The notes beneath the pieces were generated by a model. It worked only from the letters and a program-made list of their open reading frames with translations, did no database searches and was not told where the DNA came from. Both the position numbers and the translations under genes were made by a program. This document shows positions 51,539 through 60,507 of a stretch of DNA of 64,000 nt, in pieces (position 1 is the first letter of the stretch; each line of letters opens with the position of its first letter). The stretch is taken from assembly GCA_024998625.1 (NCBI GenBank), contig JACOEL010000002.1, positions 248,001 through 312,000 of the forward strand, in the 5' to 3' direction. The DNA comes from Nitrospira sp. (GTDB lineage: Bacteria; Nitrospirota; Nitrospiria; Nitrospirales; Nitrospiraceae).

Positions 51539-54220
51539 ATGGCCTCACATCGTCGGATGCCTTCCGCTTCACCGCCGCCGATTCCGGCAGAACAGCAGCG
51601 CCTTGACGAGGACGCGCAGCGCCGGCGGCACTGGAAACGCTGGGGACCCTATTTGAGCGAGCGCGCGTGGGGAACGGTGCGTGAGGACTACAGTCCTTAT
51701 GGAACAGCCTGGGACGCGTTTCCCCATGACCAGGCCCGGTCGCGTGCCTATCGCTGGAACGAGGACGGTCTCGCCGGCATTTGCGATCGCCATCAGATCA
51801 TCTGCTTCGCCCTGGCCTTGTGGAACGGGCGAGACCCGATCTTGAAAGAACGAGTCTTCGGACTCACCGGCAACGAAGGCAATCACGGCGAGGATGTGAA
51901 GGAGTACTACTTCTATCTCGACTCGACGCCGACGCACTCCTATATGAAATATCTATACAAGTACCCGCAGGCAGCGTTCCCCTATGCCAGGTTGGTCGAG
52001 GAAAATCGCCGTCGAGGACGCCATGATCCGGAGTTCGAACTGATCGACAGCGGTGTCTTCGACGAGAACCGGTATTTCGATGTGTGCGTGGAGTATGCCA
52101 AAACGACGCCGGAAGATCTGTGCATCCGTATTCAGGTCATGAATCACGGGCCAGAGGAGGCGCAACTCACGCTGCTGCCGACCATCTGGTTTCGCAACAC
52201 CTGGTCCTGGGGCACGGACATCCGGCGTCCTCGTTTCAAGCAAGGGGAGTCGATCGACCACATGAGGGTCATCGAGACGCAGCACGAACACTATGGTCTG
52301 CGCCGGTTGCTCTGCGAAGGCGAGCCCACCCTGCTCTTTACAGAAAACGACACCAACAGCCGCCGTCTCTATGGCGATCAAACCGGCTCCCGGTACGTGA
52401 AAGACAGTTTTCACGACTATGTCGTGCAGGGTGAGAAGGAGGCGGTGAATCCGGATCATCTAGGGACCAAAGCTGCGGCTCAGTATGTGCTCACGCTCGC
52501 GCCTGGTGAGACACAGACCGTCCGCTTGCGATTGACTGATGATGGCCGTAGCCCGGGGTTCGCGGAGCAGGACTTCGAGGCCGTCTTTGCGGCGCGCATT
52601 CGTGAAGCAAACGAGTTCTACGACGGCCTTGCCCCGGCCCATCTGTCGGAAGACGCGCGCTGTATCCAACGGCAGGCCTTTGCCGGACTGCTTTGGAGCA
52701 AGCAGTTCTATCACTACGATGTGAACCGATGGCTCAAGGGCGATCCGGCAGGGCAGTCTCCCCCGCGTGAACGTCACCACGGCCGGAACTCGGACTGGAC
52801 GCATCTCTATAACGCCGATGTCATCTCGATGCCGGATAAGTGGGAGTATCCCTGGTATGCCGCCTGGGATCTCGCGTTTCATTGCATCCCCCTCGCGCTG
52901 GTGGACCCGACGTTCGCCAAGGAGCAGCTCGTCCTCATGCTGCGCGAATGGTATATGCACCCCAACGGTCAGATTCCGGCCTATGAATGGGCATTCGGCG
53001 ACGTGAATCCCCCCGTCCATGCCTGGGCGGCCTGGCGCATTTATAAGATCGACAAGAAGCGGAACGGCGTCGGCGATCGACGGTTTTTGGAACGCGTCTT
53101 TCACAAACTGTTGTTGAATTTTACCTGGTGGGTGAATCGCAAGGACGCCGAGGGCAAGAACATCTTTCAAGGCGGGTTTCTCGGTCTCGATAACATCGGG
53201 GTTTTCGACCGGAGCGCGCCGCTGCCGACCGGCGGCCACATCGAACAGTCGGATGCGACCAGCTGGATGGGCATGTACTGTCTCAACATGCTGACGATCG
53301 CGTTGGAACTGGCCCGGGACAATCGCGCCTATGAAGACGTGGCCAGCAAATTCTTCGAACATTTCGTCTACATCTGTCGCGCCATGAATAACATCGGCGG
53401 TGAGAACATCGAGTTGTGGGATCGTGAAGACGGCTTCTTCTACGACGTGCTGCACCTGCCGACCGGGGAAACCCAGCACATGAAGGTCCGCTCGATGGTC
53501 GGTCTGATTCCTCTCTTTGCGGTCGAGACGCTCGATTCAGAACTCGTGGACAGTCTGCCGCGCTTCAAGCACCGGATGCAGTGGTTCATCGAGAACCGGC
53601 CGGACTTTGCGCAGCATCTGGAAACGCAGTCCTGCGACGGCGGCGTGCGACGCTTTCTCTCGCTGGTCAGCCGAGATCGCCTGAAATCCGTGTTGCGGTA
53701 CATGCTGGATGAAGAGGAGTTCTTGTCTCCCTACGGCATCCGCGCGCTCTCGCGTTATCACCGCGATCATCCCTTTGTGATGTCGGTCATGGGCCGTGAG
53801 CATCGGGCGGAGTACGAACCGGCGGAATCCGGCACGGGCTTGTTCGGAGGCAATTCGAATTGGCGCGGGCCGATTTGGTTCCCGGTCAATTATCTCCTGA
53901 TCGAGTCGCTGCAAAAGTTCCACTACTTTCTCGGCGATCAGTATCGGGTGGAATGTCCGACGAGGTCGGGTCGTCACTCCACGCTGTGGGAAGTGGCGAC
54001 CGAGATCTCTCGCCGGTTGATCCATATTTTTCTCCGGAATGCCGACGGAACGCGTCCGGTGTTCGGAGGCACCCGGCGTTTCCAAGACGATGCCCATTGG
54101 CGCCACCATGTCTTATTCTACGAATATTTTCATGGGGACAATGGCGCCGGGATTGGGGCAAGCCATCAAACGGGCTGGACGGGATTGGTGGCCAAGCTGA
54201 TTCAGCAATCGGGGGAGTGA
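51539..54220 (+). CDS. Glucosidase (GH63/MGH1-like alpha/alpha barrel)
   Basis: 893 residues with an N-terminal beta-sandwich and a catalytic (alpha/alpha)6 part. Visible motifs are [37 protein letters not shown] and the C-terminal [20 protein letters not shown], where an acidic residue acts in GH63-like enzymes. It probably trims glucose from alpha-glucans or glucosyl conjugates in the cytoplasm; no signal peptide is seen. It is followed 92 bases later by a GH133-type debranching enzyme on the same strand, so the two likely share a glycogen or related polysaccharide pathway. Confidence 0.85.
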   Translation: MASHRRMPSASPPPIPAEQQRLDEDAQRRRHWKRWGPYLSERAWGTVREDYSPYGTAWDAFPHDQARSRAYRWNEDGLAGICDRHQIICFALALWNGRDPILKERVFGLTGNEGNHGEDVKEYYFYLDSTPTHSYMKYLYKYPQAAFPYARLVEENRRRGRHDPEFELIDSGVFDENRYFDVCVEYAKTTPEDLCIRIQVMNHGPEEAQLTLLPTIWFRNTWSWGTDIRRPRFKQGESIDHMRVIETQHEHYGLRRLLCEGEPTLLFTENDTNSRRLYGDQTGSRYVKDSFHDYVVQGEKEAVNPDHLGTKAAAQYVLTLAPGETQTVRLRLTDDGRSPGFAEQDFEAVFAARIREANEFYDGLAPAHLSEDARCIQRQAFAGLLWSKQFYHYDVNRWLKGDPAGQSPPRERHHGRNSDWTHLYNADVISMPDKWEYPWYAAWDLAFHCIPLALVDPTFAKEQLVLMLREWYMHPNGQIPAYEWAFGDVNPPVHAWAAWRIYKIDKKRNGVGDRRFLERVFHKLLLNFTWWVNRKDAEGKNIFQGGFLGLDNIGVFDRSAPLPTGGHIEQSDATSWMGMYCLNMLTIALELARDNRAYEDVASKFFEHFVYICRAMNNIGGENIELWDREDGFFYDVLHLPTGETQHMKVRSMVGLIPLFAVETLDSELVDSLPRFKHRMQWFIENRPDFAQHLETQSCDGGVRRFLSLVSRDRLKSVLRYMLDEEEFLSPYGIRALSRYHRDHPFVMSVMGREHRAEYEPAESGTGLFGGNSNWRGPIWFPVNYLLIESLQKFHYFLGDQYRVECPTRSGRHSTLWEVATEISRRLIHIFLRNADGTRPVFGGTRRFQDDAHWRHHVLFYEYFHGDNGAGIGASHQTGWTGLVAKLIQQSGE

Positions 54221-54227
54221 AGCAGCC

Positions 54228-54298
54228 GTCAGCCCTCGCAATCAGCAAGAGCAAGAAGCGGAGGCATTCTCTCAAAGGCAGATTGCTGAGGGCTGAAC
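54228..54298. repeat. REP-like inverted repeat between the two glycosidase genes
   Basis: TCAGCCCTCGCAATC and GATTGCTGAGGGCTGA form long imperfect arms around a purine-rich centre. It is related in style to the palindromes at 34120 and 34694. It may modulate transcript stability between the two genes. Confidence 0.5.
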
Positions 54299-54312
54299 GT
54301 CAGGAGTCTGAC

Positions 54313-56406
54313 ATGAAAATCGGGACGCAAGACTGCCAAGACCTCGAACGGGCGTTGAGCCTCGAATGGCTTGAGCAAAACGGGAGGGGGGGATTCGCTT
54401 CCGGTACGGTCGCGGGGGCCCATACCCGCCGGTATCATGCGCTCTTATTGATCGCTCGCAAACCGCCGAGTGAACGGTTCGTGTTGGTCAATCATCTTGA
54501 AGAATGGCTCGCGATCGACGGTCAAGTCGTGCCACTGTCCACAAATCTCTATCCGGGCGCCGTCCATCCGGCCGGGTATGAACATTGTGTCGAGTTCTCC
54601 ACCGACCCCTGGCCGATCTGGACGTTCGTCTGCAACGGCATGAGGCTTCAGCGGGAGATCCTGCTGATTCAGGGCCGCGATCTGGTCATTGTGCGATGGA
54701 CGTTGCTCGGGAGGAAGAAACAGCGGGCCGTGCTTCGTGTGAGACCGAAACTCACCGCGCGCGACTATCATGGGACGCATCACGAGAACGGGAGTCTCTC
54801 GACCGAGGCTTCGATCGGGGACGGCCTCGTCGCCTGGCAGCTCTACCCCGATGTGCCACCGGTGCGGGCGGTTCATTCAGGGAGGTATCGCCATGAATCG
54901 GAATGGTATCGGTCCCTCCAATTTCCCGTCGAACGGGAACGAGGGCTGAATAGCGAGGAAGACTGGTGGTCGCCCGGAGAGTTTACGTTCGAGCTTGAGT
55001 CCGGATCCCCTCAGACCATGGTCCTGACCAGCGAGGCCATCGACCGGCTCGACGTCGGCGCTCTCGTGCAGGGCGAGAAGGTTCGCCGCGACACAGTCCG
55101 ACAAGCGGCCTCGGCTGATGACGCTTTGGCCGGCGAACTCCGGCGTGCTGCGGAATGTTATCTGTCCGAGCGAAGGAATCGGCAGACGGTGATCGCCGGC
55201 TATCCCTGGTTCACCGACTGGGGGCGAGACACGTTTATCTCATTGCCAGGGCTCTGTCTTGTCACCGACCGCCATGACGTCGCCTGGCAGGTCATCGAGT
55301 CCTTTGCGGCGCATGTCTCGGAGGGAATGGTGCCGAATCGTTTCCCCGATGTCGGCGAGCAGCCGGAATACAATACGATCGACGCCTCGCTCTGGTTCAT
55401 CCATGCGATCGATCGTTACTTGCAGGCATCGCAGGATGAGGTCCGTGTCCGTCAAACAGCCTGGCCGGCGGTGAAACAGATCCTCGACGGTTATCGACAC
55501 GGCACGCGGTATGGGATTCGGATGGATGAGGATGGGTTGATCACGGGTGGAGTGCCCGGCGCACAATTAACCTGGATGGACGCGAAGGTCGGCGACTGGG
55601 TCGTCACCCCGCGCCATGGAAAACCGGTGGAGATCCAGGCGTTGTGGGTTCGAGCGCTGGAAGTCGGCGAAACACTCGCCCGCCGGTACGGTGAAGCGGA
55701 CTATGCCGCTCGGTGCCGGGCTGACCGCCTCCACGCGATCGTTTTGTTCCGCAATCGATTCTGGTACGAGCAAGGCGGGTATCTGTACGATGTCATCGAC
55801 GGTCCGGAAGGCGACGATGCGTCGCTCCGCCCCAATCAACTCTATGCCATCTCGTTGGTTGAGGAACTCGTCCCGCGCGACCGCGCGCAGCAGATTCTTT
55901 GCATCGTCGAAGAGCAACTCTTGACACCAGTGGGGCTCCGCACCCTGTCGCCGCGTGATCCTCGCTACCGCCCGAGATACGAAGGGGGCGTGGTGGAACG
56001 TGACGGCGCGTATCATCAGGGTACGGTCTGGCCGTTCTTATTGGGTCCGTTTGTGACCGCCTGGGTCAAAATATTCGGTGAAAGCGCCGCAGTGCGGAAG
56101 ACCGCGCGCGGTTTTCTCTCCGGCCTCGAGGCGCATCTGCATGAAGCTTGTCTAGGACAGGTCTCGGAAGTTTTCGACGCTGAAGCTCCCCATCGGCCTC
56201 GAGGCTGTTTCGCCCAAGCCTGGTCTATCGCGGAGCCCCTGCGGGCGTTGGTGGAAGACCTTGGCATTCAAGCCAAGGCTGAAAACGTCACGGTAAAACA
56301 GATTCTTGCGCACCAGTGTAAGGAAACGGTTCCTCCATCGACTCAGCAGAAGAAGGGCAAGTCAGTGCAACGAGGGCGGGGGAAAGACGCGATGCTTACT
56401 GCCTGA
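54313..56406 (+). CDS. Amylo-alpha-1,6-glucosidase (GH133-type glycogen debranching)
   Basis: 697 residues from ATG 54313 with AGGAG eight bases upstream; an upstream frame that overlaps the glucosidase gene is not used. The N-terminal domain has EWLEQNGRGGFASGTVAGAH and TRRYHALLLIA, characteristic of bacterial debranching enzymes. The catalytic barrel has YPWFTDWGRDTFISLPGLCL, MVPNRFPDVG and YNTIDASLWFIHAIDRYL. It removes alpha-1,6-linked glucose stubs. A Lys/Arg-rich tail ends the protein. It is co-directional with the upstream glucosidase. Confidence 0.92.
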   Translation: MKIGTQDCQDLERALSLEWLEQNGRGGFASGTVAGAHTRRYHALLLIARKPPSERFVLVNHLEEWLAIDGQVVPLSTNLYPGAVHPAGYEHCVEFSTDPWPIWTFVCNGMRLQREILLIQGRDLVIVRWTLLGRKKQRAVLRVRPKLTARDYHGTHHENGSLSTEASIGDGLVAWQLYPDVPPVRAVHSGRYRHESEWYRSLQFPVERERGLNSEEDWWSPGEFTFELESGSPQTMVLTSEAIDRLDVGALVQGEKVRRDTVRQAASADDALAGELRRAAECYLSERRNRQTVIAGYPWFTDWGRDTFISLPGLCLVTDRHDVAWQVIESFAAHVSEGMVPNRFPDVGEQPEYNTIDASLWFIHAIDRYLQASQDEVRVRQTAWPAVKQILDGYRHGTRYGIRMDEDGLITGGVPGAQLTWMDAKVGDWVVTPRHGKPVEIQALWVRALEVGETLARRYGEADYAARCRADRLHAIVLFRNRFWYEQGGYLYDVIDGPEGDDASLRPNQLYAISLVEELVPRDRAQQILCIVEEQLLTPVGLRTLSPRDPRYRPRYEGGVVERDGAYHQGTVWPFLLGPFVTAWVKIFGESAAVRKTARGFLSGLEAHLHEACLGQVSEVFDAEAPHRPRGCFAQAWSIAEPLRALVEDLGIQAKAENVTVKQILAHQCKETVPPSTQQKKGKSVQRGRGKDAMLTA

Positions 56407-56451
56407 TGTCGAGTCGTAAGGAGCGGGAAGAAGCGAAGAACATTGCGCAAC

Positions 56452-56730
56452 ATGATCACCACGTTATTGGCTCATATCACTCTCCCCTGCAAAGAAGTCA
56501 CCCGCTTGGCTTCTCAAGCTATGGATCGACCGCTGCCCTGGGCGACCCGGCTCAGTCTCCGGCTCCATTATTGGATCTGCGACGCCTGTGCGCGATATCG
56601 GGTTCAATTACACACCATTCGGCAAATATTGCGACGTTCGGGCGAACAGTGCCGGCACGGCGAGGCTTGGTCTCCCTCTCCTGCAATCAAAACCCGTCTG
56701 ACGGAAGCGTTCCGCGCCAGGCTCAAGTAG
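56452..56730 (+). CDS. Small anti-sigma-factor-like (zinc-finger) protein
   Basis: 92 residues. The pattern PCKEVTRLASQAMDRPLPWA then RLSLRLHYWICDACARYRVQ matches short bacterial proteins of the anti-sigma zinc-finger type, with His/Cys/Cys in LHYWICDAC. No sigma-factor gene is adjacent in the window, so a partner is not shown. A better ribosome site is lacking. It could regulate a sigma factor encoded elsewhere. Confidence 0.6.
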   Translation: MITTLLAHITLPCKEVTRLASQAMDRPLPWATRLSLRLHYWICDACARYRVQLHTIRQILRRSGEQCRHGEAWSPSPAIKTRLTEAFRARLK

Positions 56731-56806
56731 GCGGCCAGGGTCTGTTCCCGGCCATTACGCGTAAGCGGAGCGGGGGAGCGACCTATCCGTTCGGGAAAGG
56801 ACGACG

Positions 56807-57430
56807 ATGACCCCACCCATCAGCGACGTTGCGTTTACCGAATCTGTGAAGGCGGTTCAACAACGCATGGGGTCACGGACGCATTATGAACGGATGGAAA
56901 CGGCTGGTGGGTGGGAGCATGCAATCTCCAAGGATCTAGCCGACTTCATCGGCGAGCGTGATTCGTGTTATTTAGCCACCGCCAACGCGAAAGGTCAGCC
57001 CTATATCCAGCATCGTGGAGGACCAAAAGGGTTTCTCAAGGTGCTGGATGAGCGCACCCTGGCCTTTGCCGATTTCGCGGGGAATCGGCAGTATATCTCG
57101 GTCGGGAATCTGGCCGAACACAATCGAGCCTTTCTGTTTCTCATGGATTACGCCAGCCAAACCCGGGTCAAAATCTGGGGCACAGCCGAAGTCGTCGATC
57201 ATGATCCGCGCCTCGTGAAGCAACTCACCGACCCGAGCTATAAGGGGAAGCCGTAACGCGCCATCCGCTTTCACGTTGAAGCCGTCGATATCAATTGCCG
57301 ACAGCACATTCAACCGCGGTTCGCCCAAGAGGAGGTTGAGGCCCTCGTGCAACCTCTGCGCGCTCGGCTGGCCGAATTGGAAGCCGAAAACAACGCGTTA
57401 AAGCGCGCAGGTGCAGAACGTACCAGGTAG
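56807..57430 (+). pseudogene. PNPOx-family flavin protein interrupted by a TAA codon
   Basis: Residues 1-149 are a pyridoxamine-phosphate-oxidase-like split barrel: FIGERDSCYLATANAKGQPY, IQHRGGPKGFLKVLDERTL and VKIWGTAEVVDHDP. The frame stops at TAA (57254-57256). It then continues in phase for 57 more codons with the family's C-terminus (RAIRFHVEAVDINCRQHIQP, RFAQEEVEAL). The family expects Glu-Arg at the break, so a single G-to-T change (GAA to TAA) explains it. A 149-residue product would lack the C-terminal part. It is a recent nonsense pseudogene, unless read-through occurs. Confidence 0.75.
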
Positions 57431-57469
57431 TGCATCAACCGTCTGTACCTAACCGTGCGGTGCGTTCGG

Positions 57470-58213
57470 TCAGGGAAGTTGCAGGCCGATGCCGAAGCTC
57501 GCCGCGTAGCCGTTGGCCGTTGCTGTCGGAGCGAGCATGAGTTGGTCCCCGCCACGCCGGAAGATGCGATCATCCTGGTTTCGCGCGTTGCGGCGGCCTT
57601 TCGAGACATAGGGTTGATCGGCGTACACGCGATCCGTGAGTTCGTCATCGAAGTACATTTGCGACGTGAACTCAAAGTGCCGCTCGGCGGCGTGCGCAGT
57701 CCGAACCTTCATGTGAATGTGCACCGTCCGGCCCGCATACCAACCAGGATAGATGGTGACAAACCTGGCCTCGCCGCGCGCGTCGGTGATCTGATAGCCG
57801 CGCAAAAAAATCTGGCCGACGGTGTTGAAGCCGGCATCTCGCACATCCGAGTAGACGCCCGACGCATCGCAGTGCCAGAGGTCCACTTGGGCGCCGGCTA
57901 ATGGCTGACAATCTCCGGAGCCAAGCTGGAATATTTGCAATGTCAGCGCAAGTGGGGTCCCGGGTTTGACCTGCCCGGTTGTCGGGTCTGAACAGATGTC
58001 GGAGCGATTCAAGCGTTCATCGACGAAATAGGGGCCTTCGGTCTGCTCCGGCCTGACCACACAGGAGGGAATTTGCGCCCCCGCGATAGACTGCCGAGAA
58101 AACAGAGCCCCACCCATAAGCCAGAGCGCGCCGGTGGCGCCGAGCAATGTGACCACTTGGCGACGGGAAAGAAGCCGCTCAAGGCTGATTGTAGAACCAT
58201 TCGATCTACGCAT
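57470..58213 (-). CDS. Exported intradiol ring-cleavage dioxygenase-like protein
   Basis: 247 residues from ATG 58213, with GGAG seven bases upstream; a 17-residue upstream extension lacks this. The N-terminus has a Tat-like signal (LLSRRQVVTLLGATGALWLM). The catalytic domain begins QTEGPYFVDE. Ligand candidates are DLWHCDASGVYSDV (Tyr) and IYPGWYAGRTVHIHMKV (Tyr, His, His), which fit the iron site of catechol or protocatechuate dioxygenases. Export through Tat suggests an extracytoplasmic aromatic-oxidising enzyme. Substrate is unknown. Confidence 0.85.
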   Translation of the reverse strand: MRRSNGSTISLERLLSRRQVVTLLGATGALWLMGGALFSRQSIAGAQIPSCVVRPEQTEGPYFVDERLNRSDICSDPTTGQVKPGTPLALTLQIFQLGSGDCQPLAGAQVDLWHCDASGVYSDVRDAGFNTVGQIFLRGYQITDARGEARFVTIYPGWYAGRTVHIHMKVRTAHAAERHFEFTSQMYFDDELTDRVYADQPYVSKGRRNARNQDDRIFRRGGDQLMLAPTATANGYAASFGIGLQLP

Positions 58214-58324
58214 AGAGCTCCAAATCCTTGAGGACTCCTGTCCCCGTTTCAAGGTGTCTGTCAAATCCAGGCCATCTCGGCTTAGACAGCGGGGGTGCCG
58301 CCAGGAAGCAATAGGACTCTGCCT

Positions 58325-59236
58325 TTAGTGATAGGGACCGTAGGGAAGTCCGTTTTCTGAAGACTTGAGTGCCTTTGCGGTGAGCTTACGAGCCGGTACA
58401 CGGAGATCCCTGTCCATGACCACAACAGGTCCGCCGCCACCAGTCACCGTAGGATCGAATTCATCCCGCGCGCTGTTTTTCCAAATGTCCTGCCCCGTGG
58501 CAATATCCACTAACTTGTATTCCGCCGCCACATGAATCAGAGGGATAATCATCCAGGTTGGTTCCCATTCAGTAATGGTAACCGAGAGAATGGCATCCGC
58601 ACCCGTCAGCTTGTGTAGGGATGAGGGGCCGGCAACCGACATATCGGCGGGTATTGCGCCCACGCCAGAGAGGAGGGCTTGTGTTGCAATCGTAGGAAAG
58701 ACATAGTACCCATGCTCAATAAATTGCCGATTGAGAGTCATCTCAAAAGCCAGTCCTGCTTCCGGTTTTCCAGACTTGTTGATGGGAGGGAGCACGAGTA
58801 TTGAGGGGCGTCGGTGCAGTGAGGACGAATCTCCCGACGGTTGCAGCCCAGTGTTCCGAATCACTCTGAGCAAGTTGTCGATGAACTGCTTGGATTCAGG
58901 ATAGAGCGCACTCTCCTTGCTAATCTGCTTGATCGCCTCGGCCTTGTTCCTCGCCATGTGAAGAAGGATGCCATGATCGGCATAAACCCCAGGGGGAATT
59001 CTGGCTGAAACCATTTCGGCGGAAACGATAGATTGATCCAACAATGCGGCACTCTGATTGGCACCATCCGGTCCGCCTAACGCCAACAAACTCTGTTCGT
59101 ACACACCTAAGTCGTACGTCGCCTTGCACCCGGCTAGTTGCAGGACCAGCACTAGACTCGACAACGCCTTATATATTAGGGGAATCACACAGGCTCGCGG
59201 AGGATTGGCAATGAAGCGGTCACTCTTTCGGAACAT
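58325..59236 (-). CDS. Lipoprotein fusing DUF4810-like and GNA1162/DUF799-like domains
   Basis: About 303 residues from ATG 59236; 59272 and a GTG at 59188 are alternatives. The signal ends in LVLQLAGC, a lipobox. The next 100 residues (ATYDLGVYEQSLLALG, PPGVYADHGILLHMARNKAE, SALYPESKQFIDNLL) resemble DUF4810. Residues 145-260 (ILVLPPINKSGKPEAGLAF, FIEHGYYVFPTIATQALL, LTGADAILSVTITEWEPTW, YKLVDIATGQDIWKN) resemble GNA1162/DUF799. These are usually separate genes beside a CsgG-like gene. Here they are fused and no CsgG gene is visible. An outer-membrane assembly role is likely. Confidence 0.78.
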   Translation of the reverse strand: MFRKSDRFIANPPRACVIPLIYKALSSLVLVLQLAGCKATYDLGVYEQSLLALGGPDGANQSAALLDQSIVSAEMVSARIPPGVYADHGILLHMARNKAEAIKQISKESALYPESKQFIDNLLRVIRNTGLQPSGDSSSLHRRPSILVLPPINKSGKPEAGLAFEMTLNRQFIEHGYYVFPTIATQALLSGVGAIPADMSVAGPSSLHKLTGADAILSVTITEWEPTWMIIPLIHVAAEYKLVDIATGQDIWKNSARDEFDPTVTGGGGPVVVMDRDLRVPARKLTAKALKSSENGLPYGPYH

Positions 59237-59864
59237 TCCACGGCACTCCATGTAAGAGGGTATCGATTTCACGAGTCGCTTCCAAGCTGGCGGGGTAGGT
59301 TATTCGGTATTTCAGTGCCCACGCACCGCCTACATAATTAAACAGGCACAGGTGGGATCGGAGCGGTTGTCGCCGCCCTGCGAACTGATCCTCGTATTCG
59401 AACGTGGCCATCCTTCCGACATGGAGGGTCCCGCCGATCGGAACTGAGATCTCTGTGTCTTCAATCAGTCGTGCGCCAGGCCGAGCCTGGAGGACTTCGC
59501 GTGTGCGCGTTTCAAACTCACTCTTGGCGAGGAATGTCCGTGCCGAGGCCACCGTTCCTGGAGGCGAGCCAATGGAGACCAATGACGGGGCGGGATACAC
59601 ATAAACAGTCACGGCGATTTTTTGTTGCCTCAAGTAGAGGTCGTATCCTGCACTGAGATCCAAACCATCCTGGTCATAGCGTTGAACCAAGCTTCGTCGA
59701 AAATCGCCCACTGACAGAGGGAACGTCATTCCCGAACGCTCATGCGTATAGGCGCCCTCGGCGAAAATCACTTGAGGCTGAGTAAGTGGGCGCGGTCGAG
59801 GGGGACAGCCAGCGAGTAGACTCGAGAGCAGAATAACAACAGATATGACGATTAACTTGGTCAT
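59220..59864 (-). CDS. Hypothetical lipoprotein
   Basis: 214 residues with signal and lipobox (VVILLSSLLAGCPPRP). The mature part has YTHERSGMTFPLSVGDFRRS, IAVTVYVYPAPS and HLCLFNYVGGAWALKYRITY, a beta-rich fold with no family I recognise. It overlaps the start of the fused lipoprotein gene downstream on the same strand, so both are likely one envelope unit. Confidence 0.65.
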   Translation of the reverse strand: MTKLIVISVVILLSSLLAGCPPRPRPLTQPQVIFAEGAYTHERSGMTFPLSVGDFRRSLVQRYDQDGLDLSAGYDLYLRQQKIAVTVYVYPAPSLVSIGSPPGTVASARTFLAKSEFETRTREVLQARPGARLIEDTEISVPIGGTLHVGRMATFEYEDQFAGRRQPLRSHLCLFNYVGGAWALKYRITYPASLEATREIDTLLHGVPWNVPKE

Positions 59865-59973
59865 TTGACGAAAATTCTAAGCAGATTACCATCTGAAATG
59901 AATTTCGGGTAGAAAGCAGCTGAATGCCGCGTGCGGAAAAGCAGGAGGGATATGAGGCTTATTCAAGCCGAAG

Positions 59974-60009
59974 GCCGCCGGGGCCCCTTTCACAAGAGGC
60001 TCCGGCGGC
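59974..60009. repeat. GC-rich hairpin after the small exported-protein gene
   Basis: GCCGCCGG and CCGGCGGC pair perfectly, with further pairing inside the 20-base loop. It lies downstream of the gene ending at 60033 on the minus strand. No T-run follows on that strand, so it is a stability hairpin or factor-dependent terminator rather than a classical intrinsic one. Confidence 0.5.
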
Positions 60010-60032
60010 GGTGAAGAAAATTCGTCGCAGCG

Positions 60033-60386
60033 CTACCGTACTTCGACGTTGATGGTCTGGGTGGCGGTGAGGAGGGCGTGGTCCTTGGTGGCGCCGGTCA
60101 CGGTGACCTTGTGTTTGCCTTTGGGCACGCCCTTGAACGTGCCGCCGAAGCCCTTCTGGTATTGATCGTCCAGATACACATGGGCATGTGCGGCTTGCGA
60201 ACCCTTAGTCAAATCGTACTTCAGCTCAAAGCTGTCGCCAACCTTGTCTCCATCCTTGGGAGCCGTGATCACGATCTTCGACCCGTCCTCGATCGGCTTG
60301 TCTGCGGCAAAGACCGGTGTTCCGCTGAGCGCGCTCACCAACGCGATGCCCAGTCCCATAAATCCGATACCCGTTGTCACATGCAT
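60033..60386 (-). CDS. Small periplasmic beta-sandwich protein (DUF4399-like)
   Basis: 117 residues with a signal peptide (IALVSALSGTPVFAADKP). The mature part reads like a short immunoglobulin-like sandwich: KIVITAPKDGDKVGDSFELK, YDLTKGSQAAHAHVYLDDQY and KGVPKGKHKVTVTGATKDHA. The AHAHVYLDDQ segment is typical of DUF4399-like proteins, whose role is unknown. AGGAGGC lies upstream. It is divergent from the GMC oxidoreductase gene. Confidence 0.72.
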   Translation of the reverse strand: MHVTTGIGFMGLGIALVSALSGTPVFAADKPIEDGSKIVITAPKDGDKVGDSFELKYDLTKGSQAAHAHVYLDDQYQKGFGGTFKGVPKGKHKVTVTGATKDHALLTATQTINVEVR

Positions 60387-60507
60387 AACGGCCTCCTTGT
60401 TTGACCCAGTGAATGATCACGAAACCCTCTCACCACCTACGGATCAATCGCTCGGTTGGATTCTTTCCTCCGGTGTAAGACTTTGCCGCTTCTTCCGACT
60501 ACCGGTC

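Noticed and set aside
53860-54312. N-terminal extension of the debranching enzyme
   Set aside because: It lies within the glucosidase gene in another frame. ATG 54313 has a ribosome site and starts the conserved domain.
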